This document shows, piece after piece, positions 1 through 7,284 of a stretch of 28,615 nt of DNA. Numbering within the stretch: position 1 is the first letter of the stretch; each line of letters begins with the position of its first letter. Location of the stretch: the NCBI GenBank assembly GCA_958403205.1, contig CATXWM010000026.1:1-28615 (forward strand). Direction: 5' to 3'. The stretch comes from an uncultured Collinsella sp. GTDB taxonomy: Bacteria; Actinomycetota; Coriobacteriia; Coriobacteriales; Coriobacteriaceae. The position numbers were made by a program, and so were the translations under genes. The notes under the pieces were generated by a model that was not told where the DNA came from, did not search any database, and saw only the letters and a list, made by a program, of their open reading frames with translations.

Positions 1-218
1 TGGTCATCAACATGATGGCCACCAAGGAGACCTGGCCGTTCTTCATCCTCGGCTTTGTCCTTGCTGCCATCCCTCAGCTCACGCTGATCGCCCTTGGCCT
101 CATCGGCATCTCCCTTGCCCTCATCTACCTTGGCCTTAAGGAACTGGCCAAGCAGGGTGGCGGCATGGGCGGTGGCTCCGGCGACCCGCTCGGCGACATT
201 CTGAACGATTACGAGTAG
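1..218 (+). CDS. PTS mannose/fructose/sorbose-family IIC component, 3' end (partial)
   Basis: The frame is open from the first bases of the window and stops at TAG 216-218, so only the C-terminal ~71 residues are present. They contain hydrophobic segments (ILGFVLAAIPQLTLIALGLI, then LALIYLGL) and a soluble tail rich in Gly that ends GDILNDYE. This is typical of the membrane IIC subunit of mannose-type PTS transporters, which forms the sugar channel with IID. The family call rests mainly on context: a clear IID gene starts 16 bp downstream in the same direction, as in manXYZ-type operons. The specific sugar cannot be told from this fragment. The upstream IIA/IIB genes would lie outside the window. 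Confidence 0.85.
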   Translation, partial: VINMMATKETWPFFILGFVLAAIPQLTLIALGLIGISLALIYLGLKELAKQGGGMGGGSGDPLGDILNDYE

Positions 219-234
219 GAGGGGAGTGATACAT

Positions 235-1155
235 ATGGCAGAGAACAAGATTCAGCTCACCAAGGCTGACCGCAAGAAGGTTTGCTTCCGTCATCAGTTC
301 CTTCAGGGCTCGTGGAACTACGAGCGTATGCAGAACGGCGGCTGGTGCTTCGCAATGATCCCTGCGATCAAGAAGCTCTACACCAGCAAGGATGACCAGA
401 TTGCCGCGCTTAAGCGCCACCTGGAGTTCTATAACACCCACCCCTATGTTTCCGCCCCCGTCATTGGCGTTACCCTCGCCCTCGAGGAGGAGCGCGCCAA
501 CGGTGCTCCGATCGATGACGTCGCCATCCAGGGCGTCAAGGTCGGTATGATGGGCCCGCTCGCCGGCGTCGGTGACCCCGTCTTCTGGTTCACCCTTCGC
601 CCGATTCTGGGCGCTCTGGGCGCTTCCCTGGCCATGTCCGGCAGCATCGTCGGTCCGTTGCTGTTCTTCTTCGCGTGGAACATCATCCGTTACGCTTTCC
701 TGTGGTACACACAGGAGTTTGGCTACAAGGTCGGCTCCTCTATCGCCAAGGACCTCTCCGGCGGTCTGATGGGCAAGGTCACCGAGGGCGCTTCCATCCT
801 GGGTATGTTCATCATCGGCGCCCTGGTCGAGCGCTGGGTGTCCATTTCCTTCACCCCGATCGTCTCCACGGTCAAGCAGTCTGCTGGCGCCTTTATCGAC
901 TGGGCTAGCCTGCCTTCCGGTTCCGAGGGTATCAAGGAAGCGCTGACGATGTACAACTCCGTCGGCGCTACCGCCCTTGATCAGATGAAGGTCACCACGC
1001 TCCAGGGTAACCTCGATCAGCTCATCCCCGGCCTTGCCGCCGTGTGCCTGACCCTGCTGGTCTGCAAGCTCCTCAAGAAGAAGGTTAGCCCGATCGTCAT
1101 CATCCTGGCTCTCTTCGCCGTCGGCATCATCGGTCGCTTCTGCGGCTTCATGTAA
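235..1155 (+). CDS. manZ: PTS mannose/fructose/sorbose-family IID component
   Basis: This 306-residue protein is the IID membrane subunit of a mannose-class phosphotransferase system, which imports and phosphorylates hexoses with IIC, IIB and IIA. The N-terminus has the family's FRHQFLQGSWNYERMQN block, followed by a GVKVGMMGPLAGVGDPVFW segment, the signature glycine-rich stretch of IID, and C-terminal hydrophobic helices ending GIIGRFCGFM. The length matches the family (about 270-310). A GTG at 226 is also in frame, but the purine-rich AGGAGGGG at 217-224 sits directly against it. ATG 235 has proper spacing and is preferred. The gene follows IIC by 16 bp and is followed by an intrinsic terminator. 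Substrate specificity is not determined; the symbol reflects family only. Confidence 0.93.
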   Translation: MAENKIQLTKADRKKVCFRHQFLQGSWNYERMQNGGWCFAMIPAIKKLYTSKDDQIAALKRHLEFYNTHPYVSAPVIGVTLALEEERANGAPIDDVAIQGVKVGMMGPLAGVGDPVFWFTLRPILGALGASLAMSGSIVGPLLFFFAWNIIRYAFLWYTQEFGYKVGSSIAKDLSGGLMGKVTEGASILGMFIIGALVERWVSISFTPIVSTVKQSAGAFIDWASLPSGSEGIKEALTMYNSVGATALDQMKVTTLQGNLDQLIPGLAAVCLTLLVCKLLKKKVSPIVIILALFAVGIIGRFCGFM

Positions 1156-1211
1156 GCACGCTTCGGCTTAAGACCGAGAGTTGCTAGGTAAGGGCTTTTG
1201 AGCCATTGAAA

Positions 1212-1257
1212 CGGACCGCACCCGGTGGGTACACTGGATGCGGTCCGATTGTTTTAA
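1212..1257 (+). terminator. Intrinsic terminator between IID and DUF956 genes
   Basis: CGGACCGCA at 1212-1220 pairs perfectly with TGCGGTCCG at 1239-1247, extended by two more G-C pairs after one mismatch, and is followed by a T-rich run ending at about 1257. The run directly abuts the Shine-Dalgarno of the next gene, so partial readthrough could set DUF956 expression relative to the transporter. Confidence 0.75.
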
Positions 1258-1275
1258 TTGGAGGGCGAGGCGCGT

Positions 1276-1674
1276 ATGGCGCAATCTCAGAACAGCACGG
1301 TCGATCTGGCAACGCCGGCAACCTGCCTGATGGGGCTTACCAGCCACGGTAACGTGATGGTGGGCAATAAGGCGTTCGAGTACTATAACGAGCGCAATCC
1401 CGAGGATTATATTCAAATCCCGTGGGACGAGGTCGACTATATTGCCGCCGAGGTTTTGCGCGGCACCAAGAAGATTACGCGTTTTGCCATCTTCACCAAG
1501 GACAACGGTCACTTTACGTTTTCGACGCGCGACGACAAAGAGACGCTTCGCGCGGTCCGCAAGTACGTCGACGAGGATAAGCTCGTGCGTTCGCCCGACT
1601 TTATCGATGTGACCGCCAAGGGCGCCAAGAGCATCCCCTCCGTCATCAAAGGCCTCTTCCACAAAGGCAACTAG
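1276..1674 (+). CDS. DUF956 family protein (mannose-PTS associated)
   Basis: This 132-residue soluble protein resembles the DUF956 family, whose members are usually encoded beside mannose-class PTS operons (called manO in some lactic acid bacteria). The evidence is length, neighbourhood and sequence character: an N-terminal MGLTSHGNVMVGNKAFEYYN segment, a central IQIPWDEVDYIAAEV block, then ITRFAIFTKDNGHFTFS and a basic C-terminus. No catalytic motif, membrane segment or signal peptide is visible. The biochemical role is not established; a regulatory or accessory role for the transporter is the usual suggestion. An in-frame TTG lies at 1258, but GGAGGGCGAGG at 1260-1270 places the start at ATG 1276. 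It is separated from IID by an intrinsic terminator, so it may be expressed at a lower level. Confidence 0.85.
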   Translation: MAQSQNSTVDLATPATCLMGLTSHGNVMVGNKAFEYYNERNPEDYIQIPWDEVDYIAAEVLRGTKKITRFAIFTKDNGHFTFSTRDDKETLRAVRKYVDEDKLVRSPDFIDVTAKGAKSIPSVIKGLFHKGN

Positions 1675-1682
1675 CTCCTCAT

Positions 1683-1751
1683 AAGTTGCGGTGAAATAGT
1701 TTCTAAATACGGCTTTAGATGCTTCAGACAGGAACTATTCCACCGCAACTT
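1683..1751. repeat. Long inverted repeat (stem ~19-21 bp, loop 27 nt), copy 1
   Basis: The left arm at 1683-1701 begins AAGTTGCGGTGAAATAG and pairs with 1733-1751 at 18 of 19 positions; two further pairs (1702-1703 with 1731-1732) extend the stem. The same 16-base core AGTTGCGGTGAAATAG recurs in another inverted repeat at 27843-27909. The element lies 8 bp after the DUF956 stop codon. There is no T-run after the stem, so it is not a classical terminator. It resembles a REP/BIME-type or MITE-like dispersed repeat. Confidence 0.85.
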
Positions 1752-1790
1752 CGAAGTCTAGTCATGCGACGTATGGCGATGCAGTAAATC

Positions 1791-1799
1791 TGCTACACT
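1791..1799 (+). promoter_or_regulatory. Extended -10 promoter for tRNA-Arg
   Basis: TGC followed by TACACT (1794-1799) is an extended -10 element placed 10 bp before the first base of the tRNA, consistent with a start site about 1805-1807. No good -35 hexamer is seen at the usual distance, as expected for an extended -10 promoter. The ten-base string TGCTACACTA also occurs upstream of the minus-strand kinase operon. Confidence 0.5.
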
Positions 1800-1809
1800 A
1801 GTACAACAT

Positions 1810-1885
1810 GCCTCCGTAGCTCAGGGGATAGAGCACCGCTCTCCTAAAGCGGGTGTCGACGGTTCGAATCCGCCCGGGGGCACCA
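1810..1885 (+). tRNA. tRNA-Arg (anticodon CCU)
   Basis: A 76-base cloverleaf. The acceptor GCCTCCG (1810-1816) pairs with CGGGGGC (1875-1881). The D arm is GCTCAGGGGATAGAGC. The anticodon stem is CCGCT/AGCGG with loop CTCCTAA, giving anticodon CCU, which reads AGG. The T loop is TTCGAAT. The discriminator is A1882 and CCA is encoded at 1883-1885. One T-stem pair (GACGG against CCGCC) is an A-C mismatch, a mild oddity. The 3' 23 bases of this gene are repeated twice downstream in a 128-bp tandem array. Confidence 0.95.
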
Positions 1886-2185
1886 GAGAAATATCGAGCC
1901 CGGTACCGCTACGGTGCCGGGCTCTTCTGGTCTAAAGGCCGGATTCGGACCATCGACACCCGCGTCGCCAATTTCCCCGCGGGAGGAGTTTTCGAATCCG
2001 CCCGGGGGCACCAGAGAAATATCGAGCCCGGTACCGCTACGGTGCCGGGCTCTTCTGGTCTAAAGGCCGGATTCGGACCATCGACACCCGCGTCGCCAAT
2101 TTCCCCGCGGGGGGAGTTTTCGAATCCGCCCGGGGGCACCAGAGGAATATCGAGCCCGGTACCGCTACGGTGCCGGGCTCTTTTG
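1863..2185 (+). repeat. 128-bp tandem repeat built from the tRNA-Arg 3' end (about 2.5 copies)
   Basis: TTCGAATCCGCCCGGGGGCA starts at 1863 (inside the tRNA), 1991 and 2119, exactly 128 bp apart. Each unit carries the tRNA 3' end with CCA, then a strong hairpin (GAGCCCGGTACCG, loop CTA, CGGTGCCGGGCTC). The first two units then carry a 23-base segment (1941-1963, 2069-2091) that is the reverse complement of the tRNA anticodon-arm to T-arm region at 21 of 23 positions. The third unit breaks off after the hairpin, where the stem is followed by TTTT. Copies differ by only a few bases, suggesting recent or homogenised duplication. The hairpins may serve as tRNA terminators. Open frames on both strands across this array are artefacts of the repeat. 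Confidence 0.9.
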
Positions 2186-2223
2186 GTGTTAGAGCTGCGC
2201 CGTTCCATGCTAGCGGGTCGCAT

Positions 2224-2266
2224 CAAAAGCAAAGCGCCCGCTTGCCGGGGGAGCAAGCGGGCGCTT
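2224..2266 (-). terminator. Intrinsic terminator of the minus-strand kinase/cell-wall operon
   Basis: AAGCGCCCGCTTGC (2232-2245) and GCAAGCGGGCGCTT (2253-2266) form a perfect 14-bp stem with a 7-base loop. Reading on the minus strand, the stem is followed by a T-rich stretch (TTTGCTTTTG). It lies 50 bp beyond the pknB stop codon, so it ends the operon that starts near 12.5 kb. Confidence 0.85.
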
Positions 2267-2315
2267 CTGAGCGAATATGTTTGCGGCGTTCGCTGCGCAG
2301 ATAATAAGCAGCCGG

Positions 2316-4265
2316 CTAGTTGCTTGTACCGGAATCGTCGCCTGAATCAGTACCAGAGCCAGAAACCGAAACCGTCAGCGTAATCGTGCTGTCGGTGGAC
2401 TGCTTGCCAGTGGGGGAGACGCCCGTCACGGTGGCGTTTTCGTTGCCACTCACGGGGTTGCCGTTCTGATCGCAGAATGCGATGTTGTAGAATCCGGCGT
2501 TGTTGAGCGCGGTGACGGCGGCGGAGATGCTCTTGCCGTACAGGTTGCCCGGAACGCTGGCCTTGCCGGACTTCTTGGCGATGACGACGGTGATCGTGGC
2601 GCCGGGCTTCTGCTTGCCGCTGGGGTTCCAGCTAATGACGGTGCCCTCGGTGACGGAATCGTTCTCCTGGTAGCTCACGTCGACGCCAAAACCGGCCATG
2701 TCAAGGGCGTTGCGTGCCTGGGCCTCGGTCATGTCGGTCAGATCCGGGACGGAGGTGGTGTCAGGACCGCTGGAGACCTTATACGAGATGGTCGTGCCCT
2801 TCTCGACTTCCTTGCCGGCATCAGTGCCCTGCTCAAAGACCTGGCCTTCGTCAGCCTCGTTGGCCTCCTCGGTTGCGTTGCCCTTCAGGCCCACGCTTGC
2901 CAGCGCGGCCTCGGCCTGGTCCTTGGTCAGGCCGACGAGCTGCGGAACCTCAACTTTGTCGGAGGGCTTGGGGCCCTTGGAGATCACCAGGTTCACCTTG
3001 GAGCCCTTGGGCTTCTTAGTGTTGCCGTTGGGGGTCTGCTCTGCAACCTTGCCCTCGTCGACATCGTCGTTATAGCTCTGGTCGACGGTTCCGACCTCAA
3101 GGCCGGCCTCCTTGATCTGCTCGATAGCGGTCTGCTGGTCCTTGTTAAGCACATCGGGCACCGTAACCTGCTCGCCCCCAAAGAGTCCGGTGGCGAAGGC
3201 CACCACAACGCCAACCACGGCGATTGCGGCGACTACGGCGGCGATAATCTTGTTCTTGTTGGACTTGGGCTGATCGACCTCGTAGGAACCGGTGGAACCC
3301 GAGACGGCGCTGCGGGGGTTGGTCTGTCCGCTTACGCCCGATACGGGGCGAACCATAGCGCGCGTGGAGTCAGACAGCTCACGGGTCTTGGTAGCGCCCA
3401 GGTCGCCCGCGGCGCCAATGATGCGCGTGGGCTCGGAGACGTTGACGGCGCGGCCGGACAGGTAGTTGTTGAGCACCTGGCGCAGCTCGTCTGCCGTCTG
3501 GAAGCGGTTCGCCGGGTCCTTTTCCATGCACTTGAGGATGATGCGCTCCAGATCGGCATCGACGCCGGAGTTGACTTGGCTCGGCGGAACCGGCAGTTCG
3601 TTTACCTGCTTGAGCGCAACTGAGATGGCGTCGTCGCCGTCAAAGGGGACGCGACCGGTGGCGCACTCGTACATGACGACACCCAGCGAGTAGATATCCG
3701 AAGTGGGACCGAGGTCCTGGCCGCGCGTTTGCTCGGGGCTTACGTAGTGGGCGGTGCCCAGTACATTGTTGTCCTGCGTGAGGTGGCTGTTCTTTGCGCG
3801 CGCGATGCCAAAGTCCATGACCTTGATGTTGCCGTCGGGCAGCACCATGATGTTTTGCGGCTTAATGTCGCGGTGGATGATCTCGTGCTTGTGGGCGACC
3901 GAAAGCGCGGAGCTGATCTGCGAGCCGATCTGCGCGACCTTCTTTGGATCGAGGGCGCCGTGGCTCTTGATGCCGCTCTTAAGGTCGGTACCGCGCAGGT
4001 ACTCCATGACGATGTAGTAGGTATCGCCATCCTTGCCCCAATCGTAGACGCCCACGATATAGGGGGAGGAGAGACCTGCTGCTGCCTGGGCCTCCTGCTT
4101 AAAGCGGGCGGCGAAGGTGGCGTCGCCGGCATACTGCGGCAGCATGATCTTGACGGCAACCGTGCGGTCGAGGACCTGATCTTGCGCACGGAAGACGGTC
4201 GCCATGCCGCCCGTTCCCACCTTATCCTTGAGGAGGTATCTTCCCCCGAGGACCCTCTGTTCCAT
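2316..4265 (-). CDS. pknB: PASTA-domain serine/threonine protein kinase PknB
   Basis: This 649-residue membrane kinase senses peptidoglycan fragments or lipid II through PASTA domains and phosphorylates cell-wall and division proteins. The kinase domain (about 10-270) has a GTGGMA glycine loop at 17-22, the ATP-binding Lys39 in VAVKI, HRD at 131-133 and DFG at 151-153, so it should be active. A juxtamembrane linker rich in Ser/Thr (about 270-335) leads to one transmembrane helix (about 339-361). Four PASTA repeats follow (about 366-431, 437-500, 504-565, 567-635), then a short acidic Ser/Gly tail. ATG 4265 has a good AGGAG upstream. It is the last gene of the operon, 132 bp after the synthase gene, and is followed by a strong terminator. 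The order phosphatase-synthase-kinase matches the classic actinobacterial cluster, with no separate pknA here. Confidence 0.96.
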   Translation of the reverse strand: MEQRVLGGRYLLKDKVGTGGMATVFRAQDQVLDRTVAVKIMLPQYAGDATFAARFKQEAQAAAGLSSPYIVGVYDWGKDGDTYYIVMEYLRGTDLKSGIKSHGALDPKKVAQIGSQISSALSVAHKHEIIHRDIKPQNIMVLPDGNIKVMDFGIARAKNSHLTQDNNVLGTAHYVSPEQTRGQDLGPTSDIYSLGVVMYECATGRVPFDGDDAISVALKQVNELPVPPSQVNSGVDADLERIILKCMEKDPANRFQTADELRQVLNNYLSGRAVNVSEPTRIIGAAGDLGATKTRELSDSTRAMVRPVSGVSGQTNPRSAVSGSTGSYEVDQPKSNKNKIIAAVVAAIAVVGVVVAFATGLFGGEQVTVPDVLNKDQQTAIEQIKEAGLEVGTVDQSYNDDVDEGKVAEQTPNGNTKKPKGSKVNLVISKGPKPSDKVEVPQLVGLTKDQAEAALASVGLKGNATEEANEADEGQVFEQGTDAGKEVEKGTTISYKVSSGPDTTSVPDLTDMTEAQARNALDMAGFGVDVSYQENDSVTEGTVISWNPSGKQKPGATITVVIAKKSGKASVPGNLYGKSISAAVTALNNAGFYNIAFCDQNGNPVSGNENATVTGVSPTGKQSTDSTITLTVSVSGSGTDSGDDSGTSN

Positions 4266-4397
4266 TCCTGCTCCTAACTAACTTATTCGCTCAACGATGT
4301 GTGTAGTACCGAATGTGTGGCCGCTGGGGCCGTGTGGCGCGTTGCCGCTAGCTCATAGGTCGCGGCGCGCCCCAAGTATCCGCTTCGATCACGGGCA

Positions 4398-7268
4398 TCA
4401 CGCTCCTTGGGCGGCAAGTGCCGCGGTCAGGACGATGCCGGCGATCTTGGCTGCCTTGACGTCGTGTTTGTCGTAATCCTCCAAGGCCACCGAGATGGCG
4501 ACCGTGGGTGAATCGTAAGGTGCGAAGCCGACGAACATCGAGTTGACGTTGGTGCCGCCGGTCTCGGCCGATCCGGTCTTGCCGGCGACCTTGACGCCCG
4601 GAATCTGGGCATCGGTGCCGGTGCCGGACTGGACAACCGCGAGCATGGCCTGCTTGACCTGATCGGCCGTGGTGGCGCTGACGGCCTGGCCGAGCGAGCG
4701 GGATTGCGTGGTCTTGACCACGGTTCCGTCGGGGGCGAGCACCTGGGCCACGAAGAACGGGTCCATGACCACGCCGCTGTTGGCGATGGCCGCCGCTATC
4801 ACGCAGTTTTGCATGACGGTGGTCTGCGGACCTGGCGTGTGGTCCATGCCGACAGGCTGGCCGGCGCCTGCCCAGGCGGTCTCCCACTCGGTCATAAGCG
4901 ACGGGTCGGCCATGATGGAAGCTGCGGTGGTCAGATCCTGACCGAGCTTTTGACCGTAGCCAAAGGCGTTGGCAAACTGGACGAGCGAGTTGGCGCCAAT
5001 CTCGTTTGCCACCTGGCCAAAGACGACGTTGGACGACACGGCGAAGGCCTGCTGCAGGCTGATGGTGCCGTAGCTCTCGTTGGCATAGTTGGTGACCGGC
5101 GCGTTGCCAATATCCATGGAGCCGGGCGCCTGGTACGTGCTGGTAAGGCTGGCGGTGCCGGTCTCGAGCGCCGCGGAGAGTGTGACGACCTTAAAGGTCG
5201 AACCCGGGGTGTACAGCGCGTCCATGGCACGATCGTACATGGAGCCGTCCTCGCCGCCGCCCGACTGGAGCAGCGCATCGATGTTGGTGTTGTCATAGGT
5301 GGGCGAGCTTGCGCACGCAAGGACCGCACCGGTGCGCGGATCCATGACCACCACAGCGCCCTTAAAGCCCTTGAGCGCCTGCTCGGCGGCCGTCTGGATG
5401 CGCGAGTCGATGGTGAGCTTGGCGGTATTGCCCGGCTGGGTCTGCCCCGCGAGCGACGCGATGGCGTTGTTCCAGCTGGAGTAATCCTTGGAGCCGGTGA
5501 GCGTATCGTTCATGACGCTCTCGATGCCGGCGGTGCCGTATTGCTGGCTCACGTAGCCCACCACGTGCGCGGCCATGTTGCCGTTGGGGTAGGAGCGGGC
5601 GTAGGTGCCGTCCTCCTGCTGCAGCGACTCGGCTAGTGTCACGCCGTCGGACGTGATGATGGAGCCACGCTGGATGTACTTGGAGCGGGCGATGGTGTGG
5701 TTGTTGGTCGGCATGTCCTGGTAGTCCTTCGCCTTGATGACCTGGACATAGGTGAGGTTGCCGATAAGGATGGCGAACAGCGCCGTGAAGGCAAACACGG
5801 CACGAGTCAGACGGTTGGCAAGCGCCACGCGGCCGAGCACGCCGGACTCTGGAGTGTCGAGCAGGCGACGACGCATGCGAGAACCCGCGGAGTGGTTGCC
5901 GTGGCTGTAGGAAGGTGCGCTGGCAAAACGCGTACCGGTCGGGGCAGCGGCGGATGCGACCTGGTCATCGGTGATGGCGGCCATGGTGCCGGTGCCGGTG
6001 AGCTCGGCCTCGCGTCCGGTCGCCTCGTCACCGGCACGTAGCAGGAGTGCGACGATGATAAAGCTTGCCAGCAGCGAGGAGCCGCCCTGGCTCATAAAGG
6101 GCAGGGTGACGCCGGTCAGCGGGATCAGGCGGGTTACGCCGCCAACGATCAAGAAGGCCTGGAAGCTGATGGCTGCCGTAAGACCGGTGGCGCTAAAGGC
6201 GGCAAGGTCGGACTTTGCGCGGGCAGCTGTGGTCAGGCCACGCACGGCAAAGAGCATAAACAGGATGAGCACGGCGCCGCCGCCCAAAAGGCCCATCTCC
6301 TCGCCGATAGCCGAGAAGATAAAGTCGGACTCGACGACAGGGATGTTGTTGGCCATGCCGTTGCCGATGCCAACACCGACCAGACCGCCATCGGCAAGCG
6401 AGAAGAGCGACTGGACGATCTGGTAGCCCTGACCCTGGGCGTCCTTAAACGGATCGACCCAAACCTGGAAACGCACCTGAACGTGCGACAGGAACTTGTA
6501 GGCGCCCACGGCTCCAACGGCTAAGAGCGCAAGGCCGATAACGACATACGAAAAGCGCCCCGTGGCAACGTAGAGCATCAGCAAGAAGATGGTGTAGAAC
6601 AGCACGGCCGAACCCAGGTCGCGTTCGAAGACGACGACGAGCAGGCACACACCCCACACGGCAAACAACGGCAGTAGCAGTCGCAGGCGAGGGATCTTAA
6701 AGCCCAAGATCTTGCGGTTGGAGATGGAGAGCAGCTCGCGGTTCTCGGCCAGGTACCCGGCCAGGAACAGCACGATAAAGACCTTGGCGAACTCGCCGGG
6801 CTGGATGGTAAAGCCCGCGATGCGAATCCACAGCTTGGAGCCCGAGATCGTGGTGCCGATAAAGATAGGCAGCATCAGCAGGATGATGCCGATGATGCCA
6901 AAGGTGTACTTGTAGCGCATGACCACGTCGAGGTTTTTGACTAGTGCAAGCGTTCCCACCATGAGCGCCACCGAGACAAACAGGATGATGAGCTGTGAGA
7001 TGGCGAGAGCGGGGGCGAGACGCGTCACGAACGTGATGCCGATGCCCGAAAGTATAAATACGATGGGCAGGATGGCGGGGTCGGCACCGGGCGCCAAGAT
7101 GCGCACGGCAATGTGGGCCGCGGCAAAGGCGGCAAAGAGGCCGATCGGTACGGCGAGCGTCTCAAAGGAGATGGCGGCGCCCGCAGTGAGCACGTACATC
7201 GCATACAGCAGGATGACGGGGAACGCCGAGGCGATGAGCAAGAGCAGCTCGGTGTTGCGGCGACTCAT
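4398..7268 (-). CDS. Fused RodA/FtsW (SEDS) glycosyltransferase and penicillin-binding transpeptidase
   Basis: One 956-residue frame joins two enzymes that are normally separate. Residues ~1-415 are a SEDS polymerase with about ten membrane helices. They include the ERDLGSA loop and the VVESDFIFSAIGEE motif with the conserved Asp (~315) needed for glycan polymerisation. A cytoplasmic linker (~415-485) leads to a membrane helix (AVFAFTALFAILIGNLTYVQ) and a class B PBP. The transpeptidase has the catalytic SxxK (STFK, Ser690), SSN (745-747) and KTG (897-899). The fusion should polymerise and cross-link peptidoglycan as one chain. GTG 7277 is also in frame, but AAAGGGAG sits eight bases before ATG 7268, which is preferred. 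It starts 16 bp after pstP ends. RodA/PbpA rather than FtsW/FtsI is inferred from the gene cluster. Confidence 0.95.
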   Translation of the reverse strand: MSRRNTELLLLIASAFPVILLYAMYVLTAGAAISFETLAVPIGLFAAFAAAHIAVRILAPGADPAILPIVFILSGIGITFVTRLAPALAISQLIILFVSVALMVGTLALVKNLDVVMRYKYTFGIIGIILLMLPIFIGTTISGSKLWIRIAGFTIQPGEFAKVFIVLFLAGYLAENRELLSISNRKILGFKIPRLRLLLPLFAVWGVCLLVVVFERDLGSAVLFYTIFLLMLYVATGRFSYVVIGLALLAVGAVGAYKFLSHVQVRFQVWVDPFKDAQGQGYQIVQSLFSLADGGLVGVGIGNGMANNIPVVESDFIFSAIGEEMGLLGGGAVLILFMLFAVRGLTTAARAKSDLAAFSATGLTAAISFQAFLIVGGVTRLIPLTGVTLPFMSQGGSSLLASFIIVALLLRAGDEATGREAELTGTGTMAAITDDQVASAAAPTGTRFASAPSYSHGNHSAGSRMRRRLLDTPESGVLGRVALANRLTRAVFAFTALFAILIGNLTYVQVIKAKDYQDMPTNNHTIARSKYIQRGSIITSDGVTLAESLQQEDGTYARSYPNGNMAAHVVGYVSQQYGTAGIESVMNDTLTGSKDYSSWNNAIASLAGQTQPGNTAKLTIDSRIQTAAEQALKGFKGAVVVMDPRTGAVLACASSPTYDNTNIDALLQSGGGEDGSMYDRAMDALYTPGSTFKVVTLSAALETGTASLTSTYQAPGSMDIGNAPVTNYANESYGTISLQQAFAVSSNVVFGQVANEIGANSLVQFANAFGYGQKLGQDLTTAASIMADPSLMTEWETAWAGAGQPVGMDHTPGPQTTVMQNCVIAAAIANSGVVMDPFFVAQVLAPDGTVVKTTQSRSLGQAVSATTADQVKQAMLAVVQSGTGTDAQIPGVKVAGKTGSAETGGTNVNSMFVGFAPYDSPTVAISVALEDYDKHDVKAAKIAGIVLTAALAAQGA

Positions 7269-7284
7269 AAGCGGCACTCCCTTT

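Noticed and set aside
1863..2185. CRISPR array
   Set aside because: The repeat period is 128 bp with near-identical content throughout; there are no unique spacers.
1853..2383. 176-residue open frame (plus) and 115-residue frame (1909-2256, minus) over the tRNA repeat
   Set aside because: Both run through the tRNA 3' end and 128-bp repeats, have repeated peptide units imposed by the DNA repeat, and lack ribosome-binding sites. Such translations of tRNA-adjacent repeats are a known annotation artefact.
4704..5636. 310-residue plus-strand frame
   Set aside because: Antisense shadow within the PBP half of the fused synthase gene.
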